From NCBI GenBank assembly GCA_036172665.1, contig CM069877.1:27305001-27369000 (forward strand): 64,000 bases of DNA, read 5' to 3'. This document shows positions 63,426 through 64,000 of the stretch, in pieces; position 1 is the first letter of the stretch, and each line of letters begins with the position of its first letter. Source of the stretch: Prosopocoilus inquinatus. Its lineage: Eukaryota > Arthropoda > Insecta > Coleoptera > Lucanidae. Made by a program: the position numbers and the translations under genes. Below the pieces are notes generated by a model. It had not been told where the DNA came from and did no database searches. It saw only the letters and a list, made by a program, of their open reading frames with translations.

Positions 63426-63617
63426 TTAACGATCACTAGTTCGATCCATTCCAGACATCATGATGCAATTTAAGTGCTTCGACCTCACCAGTCCCTTGGT
63501 TAGGAAGTCGGCGACTATTTCATTGGAAGATACATGTCCAATTTGTGTCTCACCAGACTTTAAGGCTCTTTGGTACCTACCAATTTTTTTTCGGATTTCT
63601 AAGTATGCAGCACACAA
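63426..63617 (-). pseudogene. Copia-like RNase H C-terminal fragment
   Basis: The minus frame reads GETQIGHVSSNEIVADFLTKGL, resembling the C-terminal HV-T/S-x-E-x-x-AD-x-x-TK end of copia RNase H. It is short and isolated. Confidence 0.5.
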
Positions 63618-64000
63618 TACAATCTGTCACCGAAGATTATTCTACCCACCCGCTATGAAACGGTCGGTCGCTAAAGCAATAAAAATTACAATGGTCGTAT
63701 ACTAATTCGTACCTATTTGCTCAATGCTCGTGCCTCCTGATTGTTGAAATAGTGTAGGTTTTTGCGAATATCTACAGTTTAAACTGCTGCTAAACTAGTT
63801 TAGTTTTATAATATATAATTTTAGTCGTAGATTATTATAGATTATTGGAAACCAATTAACAGGATAGTCATTTAGAGTTTCTTAGAAACTTTGCCTGAAT
63901 ACCTGAATGTTCATGAAAAAGTTGTCATTCTCAGTGTACATACGTACGTATACACTTGCACATCTTGTGACATCAGTTTCTTCTCTAGTGTTATTATCTA
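63618..64000. other. Right edge of window, no feature seen
   Basis: AT-rich, no open frame or repeat recognised. Confidence 0.4.

Overview
This window is animal DNA, almost certainly from an insect. It is AT-rich, has spliced transposase genes, and consists almost entirely of transposable elements. I found no confident single-copy host gene and no bacterial features. The pieces are typical of arthropod genomes: an env-bearing Gypsy element (errantivirus), CsRn1-type and other Gypsy elements, an intact Copia, four or five PIF/Harbinger elements, two Transib (RAG1-like) elements, a pogo, a Tc1/mariner-related element of wide D-to-E spacing, hAT and MULE debris, several non-LTR retrotransposons, and a protein-primed type-B DNA polymerase of Polinton/Maverick or virus type next to a broken dUTPase.

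Layout. 1-5558: 3' two thirds of an errantivirus (gag tail, pol, env, 3' LTR), inserted in a decayed hAT transposase (5559-7005, minus). 7290-8035: MULE transposase debris, beside a palindromic repeat element (8128-8937) whose relatives lie at 21867-22341 and 60029-60418. 8950-12460: mostly empty, with a gag zinc-knuckle remnant and an LTR-like block. 12612-15070: degraded Transib with an R1-like LINE inside. 15080-20523: Harbinger H1 (zeste-like gene + and transposase -) with Gypsy-2 (15896-19556) inside. 20527 to about 33949: Harbinger H2, which holds the palindromic repeat and a 10.5-kb Transib insertion (22614-33116); that Transib holds an intact Copia (24664-29100) and two tail-to-tail LINE pieces. 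33950-40948: Harbinger H4, split by H3 (34002-37437), an apparently intact two-gene Harbinger. 40952-52600: LINE-B (minus), split by a MADF-BESS Harbinger derivative Y (41169-52159), which holds a long-inverted-repeat element X (42377-51589), which in turn holds Gypsy-3 (42795-47381) and a Tc1/mariner-like element (48819-51523). 52931-58995: dUTPase pseudogene and type-B polymerase pseudogene (minus), the polymerase split by LINE-C (54205-58480) and by a second errantivirus-like fragment (58996-59874). 60467-63308: nearly intact pogo element. 63426-63617: a Copia-like tail.

Most insertion boundaries could be fixed to the base by target-site duplications (TSDs): Transib CGTCG, Copia TTTTA, Gypsy-2 TTATG, Gypsy-3 ATAATT, H3 TTA, Y TTA, mariner-like TA, pogo TA, LINE-C TTAAATA. 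This gives a relative history. The Copia (near-identical LTRs, full ORF), H3 (both spliced genes open) and pogo (one 17-bp duplication from intact) are the youngest. The elements do not form a cooperating pathway; the working units are the two-gene Harbinger (transposase plus Myb/SANT partner) and each retroelement with its own LTRs, primer site and polyprotein. All gene calls are by eye from motifs; no database search was possible.
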